64,000 nucleotides of DNA, taken from assembly GCF_000284035.1 (NCBI RefSeq), contig NC_016887.1, positions 1,178,001 through 1,242,000 of the forward strand, in the 5' to 3' direction. Origin of the DNA: Nocardia cyriacigeorgica GUH-2. Lineage in GTDB: Bacteria; Actinomycetota; Actinomycetes; Mycobacteriales; Mycobacteriaceae. Position numbers and translations under genes: made by a program. The stretch's first letter is position 1; each line of letters begins with the position of its first letter. Positions 26,872 to 35,581 of the stretch are shown piece after piece. The notes beneath the pieces were generated by a model. The model made no database searches. It was not told the DNA's origin and was given only the letters and a program-made list of their open reading frames with translations.

Positions 26872-28293
26872 ATGGACAACCTGGTCAACATTCTCTATAT
26901 CGTCGCGTTCTCGCTGTTCATCTACGGTCTGATGGGCCTGACCGGCCCGAAGACCGCGGTGCGCGGCAACTGGATCGCCGCGGCCGGTATGGCCATCGCG
27001 GTGATCGCGACGCTGATCGCGGTGCGTGACACCGGCAACTGGATCCTCATCATCGCCGGCCTCGTGGTCGGTGTGGTGCTCGGCGTTCCGCCGGCCAAGT
27101 TCACCAAGATGACCGAGATGCCGCAGCTGGTGGCGGCGTTCAACGGTGTCGGCGGTGGCACGGTCGCGCTGATCGCGTGGGCGGAGTTCCTCGACACCAC
27201 CGGCTTCTCGAACTTCAAGCACGGTGAAGAGCCGACCGTGCACATCGTGATCGGTTCGCTGTTCGCGGCGATCATCGGTTCGATCTCGTTCTGGGGTTCG
27301 CTGATCGCGTTCGGCAAGCTGCAGGAGATCCTGCCCGGCCGCCCGATCGGTCTGGGCAAGCTGCAGCAACCGCTGAACCTGCTGCTGCTGGTCGGCTCGA
27401 TCGCCGCCGCGGCGTTCATCGGCATCAAGGCGGCCGACGGTGGTGCCTCGCAGCTGTGGATGATCGCGGTGCTCGTGCTCGCCGGCATCCTCGGCCTGAT
27501 GGTCGTGCTGCCCATCGGCGGCGCCGATATGCCCGTGGTGATCTCGTTGCTCAACGCCCTCACCGGCCTGTCCGCCGCGGCGGCCGGCCTGGCGCTGAAC
27601 AACACCGCCATGATCGTGGCGGGCATGATCGTCGGCGCGTCCGGCACCATCCTCACCAACCTGATGGCCAAGGCGATGAACCGGTCCATCCCGGCCATCG
27701 TGGCCGGCGGGTTCGGTGGCGGCGGTGGCGCCGCGGCCGGTGCCGGTGGCGGTGAGGCCAAGCAGGCCAAGGCCACCTCGGCCGCCGACGCCGCGATCCA
27801 GATGGCCTACGCCAACCAGGTCATCGTGGTGCCCGGCTACGGTATGGCCGTCGCGCAGGCCCAGCACGCGGTCAAGGAGATGGCCGAGCTGCTGGAGAAG
27901 AAGGGTGTCGAGGTCAAGTACGCCATTCATCCGGTCGCGGGTCGTATGCCCGGCCACATGAACGTGCTGCTGGCCGAGGCGGAGGTGTCCTACGACGCGA
28001 TGAAGGAAATGGACGACGTCAACGGCGAATTCGCCCGCACCGACGTCGCCCTGGTCATCGGCGCCAACGACGTCACCAACCCGGCCGCCCGCGAGGACTC
28101 CTCGAGCCCCATCTACGGCATGCCGGTGCTCAACGTCGACCAGGCCAAGAGCGTCATCGTGCTCAAGCGCTCGATGAACTCCGGCTTCGCCGGCATCGAC
28201 AACCCGCTGTTCTACGCCGATCACACCTCCATGCTGTTCGGCGACGCCAAGAAGTCCGTCGGTGCGGTCACCGAGGAACTGAAGGCGCTGTAA
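26872..28293 (+). CDS. pntB: NAD(P) transhydrogenase beta subunit
   Basis: A 473-residue subunit. The first two thirds hold about nine membrane helices; a Gly-rich linker (GGFGGGGGAAAG) leads to the NADP(H)-binding domain III, with VIVVPGYGMAVAQAQH and HPVAGRMPGHMNVLLAEA. VIGANDVTNPAA and KRSMNSGFAGIDN are also typical of the family. The ATG at 26872 starts just after pntAb. A hairpin terminator follows the stop, closing a three-gene operon. Confidence 0.97.
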   Translation: MDNLVNILYIVAFSLFIYGLMGLTGPKTAVRGNWIAAAGMAIAVIATLIAVRDTGNWILIIAGLVVGVVLGVPPAKFTKMTEMPQLVAAFNGVGGGTVALIAWAEFLDTTGFSNFKHGEEPTVHIVIGSLFAAIIGSISFWGSLIAFGKLQEILPGRPIGLGKLQQPLNLLLLVGSIAAAAFIGIKAADGGASQLWMIAVLVLAGILGLMVVLPIGGADMPVVISLLNALTGLSAAAAGLALNNTAMIVAGMIVGASGTILTNLMAKAMNRSIPAIVAGGFGGGGGAAAGAGGGEAKQAKATSAADAAIQMAYANQVIVVPGYGMAVAQAQHAVKEMAELLEKKGVEVKYAIHPVAGRMPGHMNVLLAEAEVSYDAMKEMDDVNGEFARTDVALVIGANDVTNPAAREDSSSPIYGMPVLNVDQAKSVIVLKRSMNSGFAGIDNPLFYADHTSMLFGDAKKSVGAVTEELKAL

Positions 28294-28314
28294 TCCACGC
28301 GGTCTCTGCGCGAA

Positions 28315-28347
28315 ACGGCCCGTCGTCCGATGCGGACGGCGGGCCGT
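28315..28347 (+). terminator. Terminator hairpin after pntB
   Basis: A 15-bp stem with one G-U pair: ACGGCCCGTCGTCCG (28315-28329), loop ATG, CGGACGGCGGGCCGT (28333-28347). It starts 21 nt past the pntB stop. No U-tract follows. Confidence 0.75.
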
Positions 28348-28400
28348 CGCGTTGTCCGTGAACCGATATTCGCTGGACGTTACCCGTTCCGGCGCGAAGC

Positions 28401-29555
28401 ATGGTGGCGATGTTCGAACACAGTGAAGCTCTGCGGCTGGTCGGATCTCCGGAGGCGTCCGCGGATGCCACCGGCGGGCTCGACTGGTCGGTCCGGCTCG
28501 ATTCCTACTATTCCGCGCGCGACGTCCTCGATGTGCTCGCCCTGACGCCGTTCGCGCGCGGCGCGCTGCCCTGCTATCGGAAGGTGCATCTGGAGAAGGT
28601 GCGCCCGCAGGCCCTGCTGCGCCCGGCCGGGTCGACGGTCTCGCGGATGATCAACGAGGGCGGCAGCGTGTCGGTGCTGGTGCACGGCGACGGCTGGACC
28701 CTGCGGTCGGATCGCTGGGAGGACCGCAGCGGCGTCGTCGAGGTGGTCGCGGTCGACGACGAGCTGGCCGAACGGATCATGGCCGAGGCCACCCACGAGG
28801 CGGTGGACGAGACCATCGCCGACGATGTGGTCAAGATGGGTTTCTGGCATCTCGACGAACACCAGGGACCGCGCCGTCGGGTGCTCGACATCTCGACCCC
28901 GGCCTGGGCCGATATCCGCGGCAACTACTCCGCGCCGGTCGCGGCCACCCTGGATCGGCTGATGGCGGTGGGAGCGGCCGATATCCGCGGCCGGCTGTTG
29001 CTGCTGCACGGCGCGCCCGGCACCGGCAAGACCACCGCGTTGCGCGCGCTCGCGCGATCCTGGGGTCCGTGGTGTCAGGCCGACTGCGTGCTCGACCCGG
29101 AGGTGCTGTTCTCCCAGCCCGGCTATCTGATGTCGGCGGCCATGGGGGCCGACGGTGGTGAGCAGGGCGCCGGGCGCTGGCGGCTGCTGGTGCTCGAGGA
29201 CTGCGATGAGCTGATCCGAGCCGAGGCGAAAGAGTCGGCGGGCCAGGGCCTTTCCCGGCTGCTGAACCTCACCGACGGCATGCTCGGCCAGGGCCGGGAT
29301 GTGCTGATCGCGATCACCACCAACGAGGACCTGTCGCGTTTGCACCCCGCCGTCACCCGTCCGGGCCGGTGCCTGGCCCAGCTCGAGGTCGGCCGCCTCA
29401 GCTATGCCGAATCCCGCACGTGGCTGGGCGAACACGCCGAGCGCGTCGAGGTCCCGCCCAGCGGCGCGACGCTCGCGGAACTGATCGCGTTGCGGGATGG
29501 TACCGATCAGATCGTGACGGCGGCGAAAACGCCCGAATCGGGGATGTACCTGTAG
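28401..29555 (+). CDS. AAA ATPase with N-terminal DUF5925-like domain
   Basis: A 384-residue protein. The C-terminal AAA module has Walker A GAPGTGKTT (about residue 204), Walker B LLVLEDCDEL, sensor ITTNED and the arginine-finger region HPAVTRPGR. The first 190 residues match an actinobacterial domain of unknown function usually fused to such ATPases. No membrane segment is present. Substrate and partner are unknown. It follows the pntB terminator, so it is probably a separate unit. Confidence 0.85.
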   Translation: MVAMFEHSEALRLVGSPEASADATGGLDWSVRLDSYYSARDVLDVLALTPFARGALPCYRKVHLEKVRPQALLRPAGSTVSRMINEGGSVSVLVHGDGWTLRSDRWEDRSGVVEVVAVDDELAERIMAEATHEAVDETIADDVVKMGFWHLDEHQGPRRRVLDISTPAWADIRGNYSAPVAATLDRLMAVGAADIRGRLLLLHGAPGTGKTTALRALARSWGPWCQADCVLDPEVLFSQPGYLMSAAMGADGGEQGAGRWRLLVLEDCDELIRAEAKESAGQGLSRLLNLTDGMLGQGRDVLIAITTNEDLSRLHPAVTRPGRCLAQLEVGRLSYAESRTWLGEHAERVEVPPSGATLAELIALRDGTDQIVTAAKTPESGMYL

Positions 29556-29608
29556 ATAGAGGGTGGCCCCACCACGACTGGGTCAATGACGCTGTTACCG
29601 TCGTCGGC

Positions 29609-30070
29609 ATGCCGAGTGTCGGAGCGAAACTGTTGCGGACGCGGTGGTTCGTGCGGGCGCCCATCTGGGTGTTCCGGGCGCGCCTGGGATTCCTGTTCGG
29701 GGGCCGGTTGCTGCTGCTGGAACATCGCGGCCGCAAATCCGGGCAGGTGCGCTACGTGGTGCTGGAGACGGTGGACCGGCCCGACGCCGATACCGTCGTC
29801 ATCGCCTCCGGCTTCGGCCCCACCTCGCAGTGGTATCGCAATCTGCTGGCCGAACCGCACTGCCGGGTGAGCGTCGGGTGGCGCCACCGCGCGCCCGCCG
29901 TGGCGCGCATGCTCGATATCGAAGAGACCGCCGCCGTGCTGGCCGGCTACCGCGTCCGGCATCCCAAGGCCTACCAGGAACTCGGTGGCATCATCGAGGA
30001 GGCCACCGGGCAGGGCATCGACACCGTGCCGATGGTCGAGCTGTCGATGCGGGTTGATCATCCCGGCTGA
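29609..30070 (+). CDS. Deazaflavin (F420)-dependent nitroreductase-family protein
   Basis: A 153-residue protein of the Ddn/DUF385 split-barrel family, which uses coenzyme F420 to reduce quinones or nitro compounds. Family features are LLLLEHRGRKSGQVRYVVLE, VIASGFGPTSQWYRNL and a C-terminal helix around HPKAYQEL. The ATG at 29609 has TACCGT ending 7 nt upstream (29596-29601). Its 3' end overlaps the convergent MFS pseudogene by 13 bp. Confidence 0.88.
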   Translation: MPSVGAKLLRTRWFVRAPIWVFRARLGFLFGGRLLLLEHRGRKSGQVRYVVLETVDRPDADTVVIASGFGPTSQWYRNLLAEPHCRVSVGWRHRAPAVARMLDIEETAAVLAGYRVRHPKAYQELGGIIEEATGQGIDTVPMVELSMRVDHPG

Positions 30071-31242
30071 GGTGCGACGACACCGGCGAACACCCCGCAC
30101 AGCACCACGATCGCCAGCGGCACCACGAACGTGGCGGTGAGCGGGACCAGCGCGGTCAGCCACCCGATCACCGCGGGGCCCGCGAGCAGTCCCACATAAC
30201 CGATGCTGAACACCCGCGACATATCCGTGGCGGCATTGCCGGAGCCGAGATTGCCCGCGGCGGTGAAGATCTGCGGGATGCCACCGGCCAACCCGAGTCC
30301 GCACAACGCCCAGCCGAGCAGGGTGAGTGGCACCCATGGCGACAGCAGGATGAGCAGCAACCCGAGCGCGGCGAGCAGCGAACCGTAGCGCACCACCGCC
30401 ACCCGGCCGAACGCACCGCTGACCCGGTCGGCGGTGAAACGGCCGAGCGTCATGGTGACCGAGAACGCGCCGAAAGCCAGGGCGGCCGTGGACTCGTCGG
30501 TCTCCAGGTGCTCGCGCATCTGCAGCGTGCTCCAGTCATTGGCCACACCCTCGGTGAGCAGCAGCCCGAACGCCAGCGCCGCCAGCGCCCACACCTTGCG
30601 CGACCCGCCGCGGCCGGCGGGCTCGGCGCTCTCGTGCTGCGGTGCGGCATGCGGCAACAGCCGGGGCAGACAGGCCAGCACGATGATCACACCGGCGCCC
30701 GCCGCCAGCGACATCGTCAGCCACGGCGACCAGCCCAATCGCAAGGTGAGCGCACCGACCAGCGCCCCGAGCAGCCCGCCACCGGAGAACAGCGCATGGA
30801 AGGCCTACATGATCGGGCGCCGATACTCCCGCTCCACATGCACCGCTTGGGTATTCATCGACACGTCGAGTGCGCCGTTGCCGAATCCGAACGCCGACAG
30901 CGCGATCGCCAGCGTCACCGGCCCGGTCGCCAGGCCGGGACCGATCACGCACACCGACGCCGTCAACCCGGCCACGCCGACCAGCGCCCGGCTGCCGAAG
31001 CGGTCGGCGAGCGGCCCGGCCAGCCGCATGCCCACGATTCCGGCGCCCGCCATCAGCAGGATGAACATGCCGAGAGTGGAATGGGCGATGCCGGTGCGCT
31101 CGGTGATCGCCGGAATATGCACCACCCACATGGCGAGCAGGAACCCGTTGAGCCCGAAGACGGTGAACACCGCCGCCCGGCCGATCCGCACCATCGGGTC
31201 GATTGTCGAGGCACCCACCGCGTCGACGGTACCGCCGCTCAC
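30058..31242 (-). pseudogene. MFS transporter interrupted by in-frame amber stop
   Basis: Two open stretches in the same frame (31242-30808 and 30804-30058) together encode a typical 12-helix major-facilitator protein of about 390 residues. The N-half shows GMRLAGPLADRFGSRALVG and the C-half GRFTADRVSGAFGRVAVVR. They are split by one TAG codon at 30807-30805, after EREYRRPIM and before AFHALFSGGG, where homologues commonly have Ser. TCG to TAG would need one base. The frame is otherwise intact. The GTG start overlaps the upstream gene stop (GTGA). It may be a recent null, a readthrough case or a sequencing error. Confidence 0.85.
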
Positions 31243-31829
31243 CGGCCCGGACGAGCCGGATCGCCGCCGGCCGCTGCGACCGGGCGCTCGGCGATGCGCA
31301 TCGCCCAGACGCGGAATTCGCCGAGGTCACCGAGCCCGTCGCGGAGCTCCTGCGGCACGAACGGGGCGGCGACGGCCGCCTGGAACAGGTCGCACAACCC
31401 GAGGTGCACCCACTCCCAGACCTTGCTGTTGTACGCCTCGACCACCGGACCGACGCGCGCCCGGATGCTCGCGACCTCGGCGGCGGGTATCCCGGCCCGT
31501 TCCAGCCGGGTGATGGTCGCGCGCTGGTCGGACTCGGCGAACTGGGTGTCCAGATACGGTTCCAGCAGGTCGGACCATACGTCGACGCGATTGACATGCG
31601 GGATCGCGTTCCGCGCGCAGAACGCGCGGAGCTCATCGCGCTGGGTGGCGGAGATGAACAGCGTGATCCCGGCGCGGGTGCGGATCTCGGGCGGTATGGC
31701 GGCCGGGTCGACGTCGCGGATCTCGGTCGCGGCGACCTCGCGCCCATCCGGCGGTAGATCGGCGGCCGAGAGATGCTCGCTGCCGAAGCACACACTCTCG
31801 CCGGTGAATACGACCTCGATTGCCCTCAT
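31239..31829 (-). CDS. Hypothetical protein
   Basis: A 196-residue protein of unknown function. It is mixed alpha/beta, with a long helical centre (QRATITRLERAGIPAAEVASIRARV) and a conserved-looking YNSKVWEWVHLGLCDLF. Three Cys are present (FCARN, VCFG, LCDL). AGGGGG precedes the ATG at 31829. Its stop overlaps the MFS start, so translation was coupled to the transporter, and a shared role is likely. It diverges from an AraC-type regulator. Confidence 0.75.
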   Translation of the reverse strand: MRAIEVVFTGESVCFGSEHLSAADLPPDGREVAATEIRDVDPAAIPPEIRTRAGITLFISATQRDELRAFCARNAIPHVNRVDVWSDLLEPYLDTQFAESDQRATITRLERAGIPAAEVASIRARVGPVVEAYNSKVWEWVHLGLCDLFQAAVAAPFVPQELRDGLGDLGEFRVWAMRIAERPVAAAGGDPARPGR

Positions 31830-31950
31830 GAACGCCCCCTTTCGTTGCCGTCCATACTGGCACGCACCACCGACAGGATCAGGGATTCGCGGCCCGCACC
31901 TAGTCGTTTATCCGGTTCGCCGTCGACCTGCCGCGTCGTACAGTTGGGGA

Positions 31951-32907
31951 ATGGACGCGTTGGCCGGTCTGCTCGAAGGTCCCCGGGCTCGCGGCGCCTT
32001 CCTGATGCGATCGGTGCTGCAACCGCCGTGGTCGCTGCGCATCGAGGACGAGGCACCGCTGACGGTGCTCGCCATGATCCGCGGCGGCGCCTGGATCATC
32101 ACCGATGACGACCCGGCGGGCCGCCGGACCAGCGCCGGTGACGTCGTGGTGTTCAGCGGCGGGCGCCCCTATGTCGTCGCCGACGATCCGTCCACCGAAC
32201 CGCAGATCATCATCAAACCCGGCCAGGTGACGATGACGCCCGACGGTGAGATCCTCTGCGAGACCCTGAGTCTGGGCGTGCGCGAATGGGGCACCGACCC
32301 CCATGGCGAGACCATGATGGTGACCGGGACCTACGAATCGGCCGGTGCGGTGAGCCAGGGGCTGCTGCGCGCGCTGCCGCCGGTCGTCGTGCTGCCGGAT
32401 GGCGAATGCGATACCCGGCTGCTCGAGCTGCTGGTCGACGAGATGTCCAAGGATCAGCCCGCCCAGGGCGCGGTACTGGACCGGCTGCTCGATCTGCTGC
32501 TGATCGCGGCCCTGCGCGCCTGGTTCGCCCGCAACGACGCCCCCGCCTGGTATCACGCCTACGACGATCCGCTGGTCGGCAAGGCCCTGCGGTTGTTGCA
32601 GCACAATCCGGCGCACGGCTGGACGGTGGCGAGCCTGGCCTCGGCGGTCGGGGTGTCGCGGGCGGCGCTGGCCCGCCGGTTCACCGATCTGGTGGGGGAG
32701 CCGCCGATGGCCTTCCTCACCGAATGGCGGCTGGCGCTGGCCGCCGACCTGCTCCAGGACTCCGATGCCACCATCGAGTCCATCGCCCGTCAGGTGGGCT
32801 ACGGCAGCGCGTTCGCGCTGAGTTCGGCGTTCAAACGGCAGTTCGGGGTGAGCCCGCGCGACCACCGCCGGGGCGCGGCACCGGCGCCGGTATCGTCGGC
32901 CGGGTGA
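31951..32907 (+). CDS. AraC-family regulator with cupin sensor domain
   Basis: A 318-residue regulator. The N-terminal cupin (Cupin_6-like, about residues 1-190) precedes two helix-turn-helix motifs, WTVASLASAVGVSRAALARRF and IESIARQVGYGSAFALSSAFKRQFGVSPRDHRR, which are typical of AraC. TACAGT (31939-31944) ends 6 nt before the ATG. It is divergent from the hypothetical/MFS unit and coupled (GTGA) to the thioesterase gene. Regulation of either neighbour is plausible. Confidence 0.93.
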   Translation: MDALAGLLEGPRARGAFLMRSVLQPPWSLRIEDEAPLTVLAMIRGGAWIITDDDPAGRRTSAGDVVVFSGGRPYVVADDPSTEPQIIIKPGQVTMTPDGEILCETLSLGVREWGTDPHGETMMVTGTYESAGAVSQGLLRALPPVVVLPDGECDTRLLELLVDEMSKDQPAQGAVLDRLLDLLLIAALRAWFARNDAPAWYHAYDDPLVGKALRLLQHNPAHGWTVASLASAVGVSRAALARRFTDLVGEPPMAFLTEWRLALAADLLQDSDATIESIARQVGYGSAFALSSAFKRQFGVSPRDHRRGAAPAPVSSAG

Positions 32908-33329
32908 CGCAGCAGCAGTATCCGGTGCTCTGGCCGGTGCCCACCCGGTGGGCCGACAACGACCACTACGGTCACGTCAACAACGTGACCTACTACTCGT
33001 ACTTCGACACCGCGGTCAACGCGTGGTTGATGCACGCCACCGGCACCGATATCCGCGATCTGCCCGCCCTCGGTGTGGTGGCGCAGACCTCGTGCCAGTA
33101 CCTCGGCTCGATCAGCTTCCCGGACCAGCTCCAGGTCGGCCTGCGGATCTCCCGGCTTGGCCGCTCCAGCATCACCTACGATCTGGCGATCTTCCGTGAC
33201 GCCGACGGCGAAATGGAACTGGCCGCCACCGGCAACTTCGTGCACGTCTACGTGGACTCCGAGACCCGCAAGCCGGTGGAGATTCCCGAGGTCATCCGCA
33301 CCGCCGCGGCCCAGCTCGTCACGGACTGA
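32904..33329 (+). CDS. Hot-dog-fold acyl-CoA thioesterase
   Basis: A 141-residue 4-hydroxybenzoyl-CoA-thioesterase/YbgC-type protein. The active-site region TRWADNDHYGHVNNVTYYSYFD carries the conserved Asp and the HVNN signature. The GTG start overlaps the AraC stop in GTGA. The substrate is unspecified, probably an acyl-CoA. It runs convergent with the SDR gene with no gap between stops. Confidence 0.92.
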   Translation: MTQQQYPVLWPVPTRWADNDHYGHVNNVTYYSYFDTAVNAWLMHATGTDIRDLPALGVVAQTSCQYLGSISFPDQLQVGLRISRLGRSSITYDLAIFRDADGEMELAATGNFVHVYVDSETRKPVEIPEVIRTAAAQLVTD

Positions 33330-34145
33330 TCAGGCCGTCGAATACCGCAGGGCCGCCTGGAACCGGCGCATGCCGTCGAGCCAGCGGTCGTAATCGCTGC
33401 CCTTGTAGCGGTACATCTTCAGCACCTCCGGATGCGGGAGGATGAGGAAGGTCTCGGCCTCGATACCGGCGACGACGGTGTCGGCGACCTGCTCAGGGGT
33501 GAGTACCGCACCGGCCGTGGTCACCGCCTTGATCGCCAGTTCCGCGGCGTCGGCGTTCTCCGGCGGCATCATCCCGCCGTGCAGCAGTTGGGTGTCGACC
33601 CCCATCGGGCACAGGCAGCTGACCCGAATGCCCTTGTCGCCGTAGGTCACCGACAACCATTCGGCGAAGCCGACCGCCGCGTGCTTGGACACCGAATACG
33701 GCGCCGACCCGATCTGGGTGAGCAGTCCCGCCGCCGACGCGGTGGTCACGAAGTATCCGCTGCCGCGTTCCAGCCATCCCGGCACGAGCTGGCGCGCCGC
33801 ACGCACATGCGCGAGCACATTGACCTCGAGCGCGGCCGTCCACTGCGCATCGGTGCTGTCCAGGCCGGGGCCGCCGCCGATGCCTGCATTGGCGAAGAAC
33901 AGGTCGACCGGACCGAATTCGGCCTCGGCGCGTTCGATGAGCGTGGCGATCACCGCGTCGTCGGCGACATCACCACCCACCGCGATCGCCGCGGCGCCCA
34001 GCGAATCCGCGACTTTCCGCGCCGCATCGGCATCGAGATCCGCGACCACGACGCGTGCCCCGCCTGTCACCAGCCGCCGCGCCAGCGCCGCCCCGATCCC
34101 TGCTCCGCCTCCGGTGACGATGGCGACTGTGCCCGAAATATCCAT
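33330..34145 (-). CDS. Short-chain dehydrogenase/reductase
   Basis: A 271-residue classical SDR. The cofactor motif TGGGAGIG is at residues 11-18, FANAG supplies the NAG element and YSVSK the catalytic Tyr and Lys, with TTASAAG holding the Ser. The Asp after the second strand (VVADLDADAA) favours NAD(H). The ATG at 34145 has TATCGT ending 6 nt upstream (34152-34157, minus strand). Substrate is not predictable. Confidence 0.93.
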   Translation of the reverse strand: MDISGTVAIVTGGGAGIGAALARRLVTGGARVVVADLDADAARKVADSLGAAAIAVGGDVADDAVIATLIERAEAEFGPVDLFFANAGIGGGPGLDSTDAQWTAALEVNVLAHVRAARQLVPGWLERGSGYFVTTASAAGLLTQIGSAPYSVSKHAAVGFAEWLSVTYGDKGIRVSCLCPMGVDTQLLHGGMMPPENADAAELAIKAVTTAGAVLTPEQVADTVVAGIEAETFLILPHPEVLKMYRYKGSDYDRWLDGMRRFQAALRYSTA

Positions 34146-34226
34146 GCCCGCACGATAGCCGTCGTCCGGGTCCGGCTTCGGGCGGTCACGCAACGGGCAG
34201 CAAGCCGCCGGCTCTTCGGTGTTCGA

Positions 34227-34730
34227 TCAGCCGGATTCGGCGATGCGCTCCAACAGCGGCGATATCCGCGGGCCGACCAATTCCCGCATCACCAGAGCCA
34301 TATTGGTGCGCTCCACACCCGGGATCTTCAGGATGCGCCCGGTGATGCGGTAGAGATCATCGGCGTCGCGAGCCACCACCCGCACGGTGAGATCGGTGGC
34401 GCCGGTCATCCCGCACACCTCGGTGACCTCGGGGACTTCCGCGAGTTCATCGACCACGGGATCGAGTTTGTGCTGGTCGACGACCACCGCGACGAATGCT
34501 GCCAGCGGATAGCCGAGCGCCCGCGCCTCCACCCGCCGCTCGAAACTGGCGAGCACGCCATTGGCCTCCCAGCGCGCCAGCCGCGCCTGCACCGTATTGC
34601 GTGACAACCCCAGCCGCGCGGCCAGCTCGACGCCGGTCGCCCGCGGGTTGTCCACCAGCTCCAGCAGCAACCGCGCGTCGGTGGCGTCGACGGCGGGATC
34701 GGCGAGCTCTCGACCGGTCATATATCGCAT
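34227..34730 (-). CDS. Lrp/AsnC-family regulator
   Basis: A 167-residue regulator. The N-terminal helix-turn-helix is TGVELAARLGLSRNTVQARLARWE, and the C-terminal RAM ligand domain carries AFVAVVVDQ and EVCGMTGATDLTVRVV. Such proteins sense amino acids. It lies about 0.8 kb from the branched-chain 2-oxoacid dehydrogenase operon, which Lrp/Bkd-type regulators control elsewhere, so that is a reasonable inference. The start may be 34730 or the ATG at 34721. Confidence 0.9.
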   Translation of the reverse strand: MRYMTGRELADPAVDATDARLLLELVDNPRATGVELAARLGLSRNTVQARLARWEANGVLASFERRVEARALGYPLAAFVAVVVDQHKLDPVVDELAEVPEVTEVCGMTGATDLTVRVVARDADDLYRITGRILKIPGVERTNMALVMRELVGPRISPLLERIAESG

Positions 34731-34836
34731 GATGGCACGCCCGGGTCGCCCGCAGGGGTGATCAGCGCACCCGGCGGCCATCATGCGACCGGCACGGGCG
34801 GAATGCTCCGCCCGTGCCATCGACTAGGGGATAGGC

Positions 34837-35055
34837 CTAGGTGCAGTGGATCGACGAGCCGCACATCAGGCGATCGATCAGCGAAAGCACTGCGCTACCC
34901 GACGACGCCCCACCCGGTGCGGGCTCACCCGGTGCGACCACGGGGGTGACCATCGGGGTGACGGGCAGCGGCTCGGCGAGAGCCGGGCCCGCGGCGAGAA
35001 CGGTGCCGAGAGCCAGTGCCGCGACGCCTGCGCCGAGCAGCTTGGGGAACGACAT
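34837..35055 (-). CDS. Small secreted protein
   Basis: A 72-residue precursor. Residues 1-27 form a Sec signal peptide (MSFPKLLGAGVAALALGTVLAAG) with an ALA cleavage motif. The mature 45 residues are Pro-rich, then end SLIDRLMCGSSIHCT with two cysteines that could form a disulfide. Such short Cys-tailed exported proteins are common in Nocardia and mycobacteria, with no known function. It lies 106 nt upstream of the Lrp gene on the same strand. Confidence 0.8.
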   Translation of the reverse strand: MSFPKLLGAGVAALALGTVLAAGPALAEPLPVTPMVTPVVAPGEPAPGGASSGSAVLSLIDRLMCGSSIHCT

Positions 35056-35581
35056 GATGAATCCTTTGTTCGGTGCGATGAGAGGGACCCGGTCGCGGAT
35101 CGGACCGAGCCGTGCGGCATCGCCAGAGCCGGCATCTCGACGGCGACGCGGGGCGCGGACGGCCGAATGTGCCCTTCTGCTAACAGGTTTGGCCGGGCCG
35201 CGCGGCCCACGGAGACTATCGGGGCGCCTGCCGGGCCGTTACAGCCGCAATTCCGGCGGTGTGTGGTCGGCAGGCCCGGGTCGCCCGCTCCCGTCTTGTA
35301 CGAGAGACGCGCGAGCCGGTGCACGACTACACCGAACCTGCGCGGTCGTCGGCCCGCCCACCGGCTCTGCTCGGCGGCCGGTTTCTGCGTCGTAGCAGGG
35401 GCGATGCACGCGACGCCGGGTAGTTGATCTGTCACAACGTGCAATATGACCGGGGAGTCACCCCTGGAATCGAGCATTCTGCTCAGTTTCGTGTCGCTCG
35501 CTTGCGCACATCGCCGGATCGTGGATGCTGTGTGATACAGGACACAATCCTGACTCCGACGTGCAGGAGGCGGTGAAGGAG
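35056..35581. other. Long intergenic region upstream of the BCKDH operon
   Basis: About 525 bp without a supported gene. It separates the divergent small secreted protein gene and the dehydrogenase operon and should hold both promoters. The stretch after 35420 is less G/C-rich, as promoters are. A CRP-like half-palindrome lies at 35531-35546. Long frames crossing it on both strands have no family resemblance. Confidence 0.55.
35531..35546 (+). promoter_or_regulatory. CRP/FNR-like site upstream of the BCKDH operon
   Basis: TGTGATACAGGACACA matches the actinobacterial CRP consensus TGTGA-N6-TCACA at nine of ten conserved positions. It lies 35 bp before the preferred E1-alpha start. Confidence 0.4.

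Noticed and set aside
30508..31950. N-terminal extension of the AraC frame
   Set aside because: It lies antisense to the MFS and hypothetical genes; the AraC start at 31951 has its own promoter-like element.
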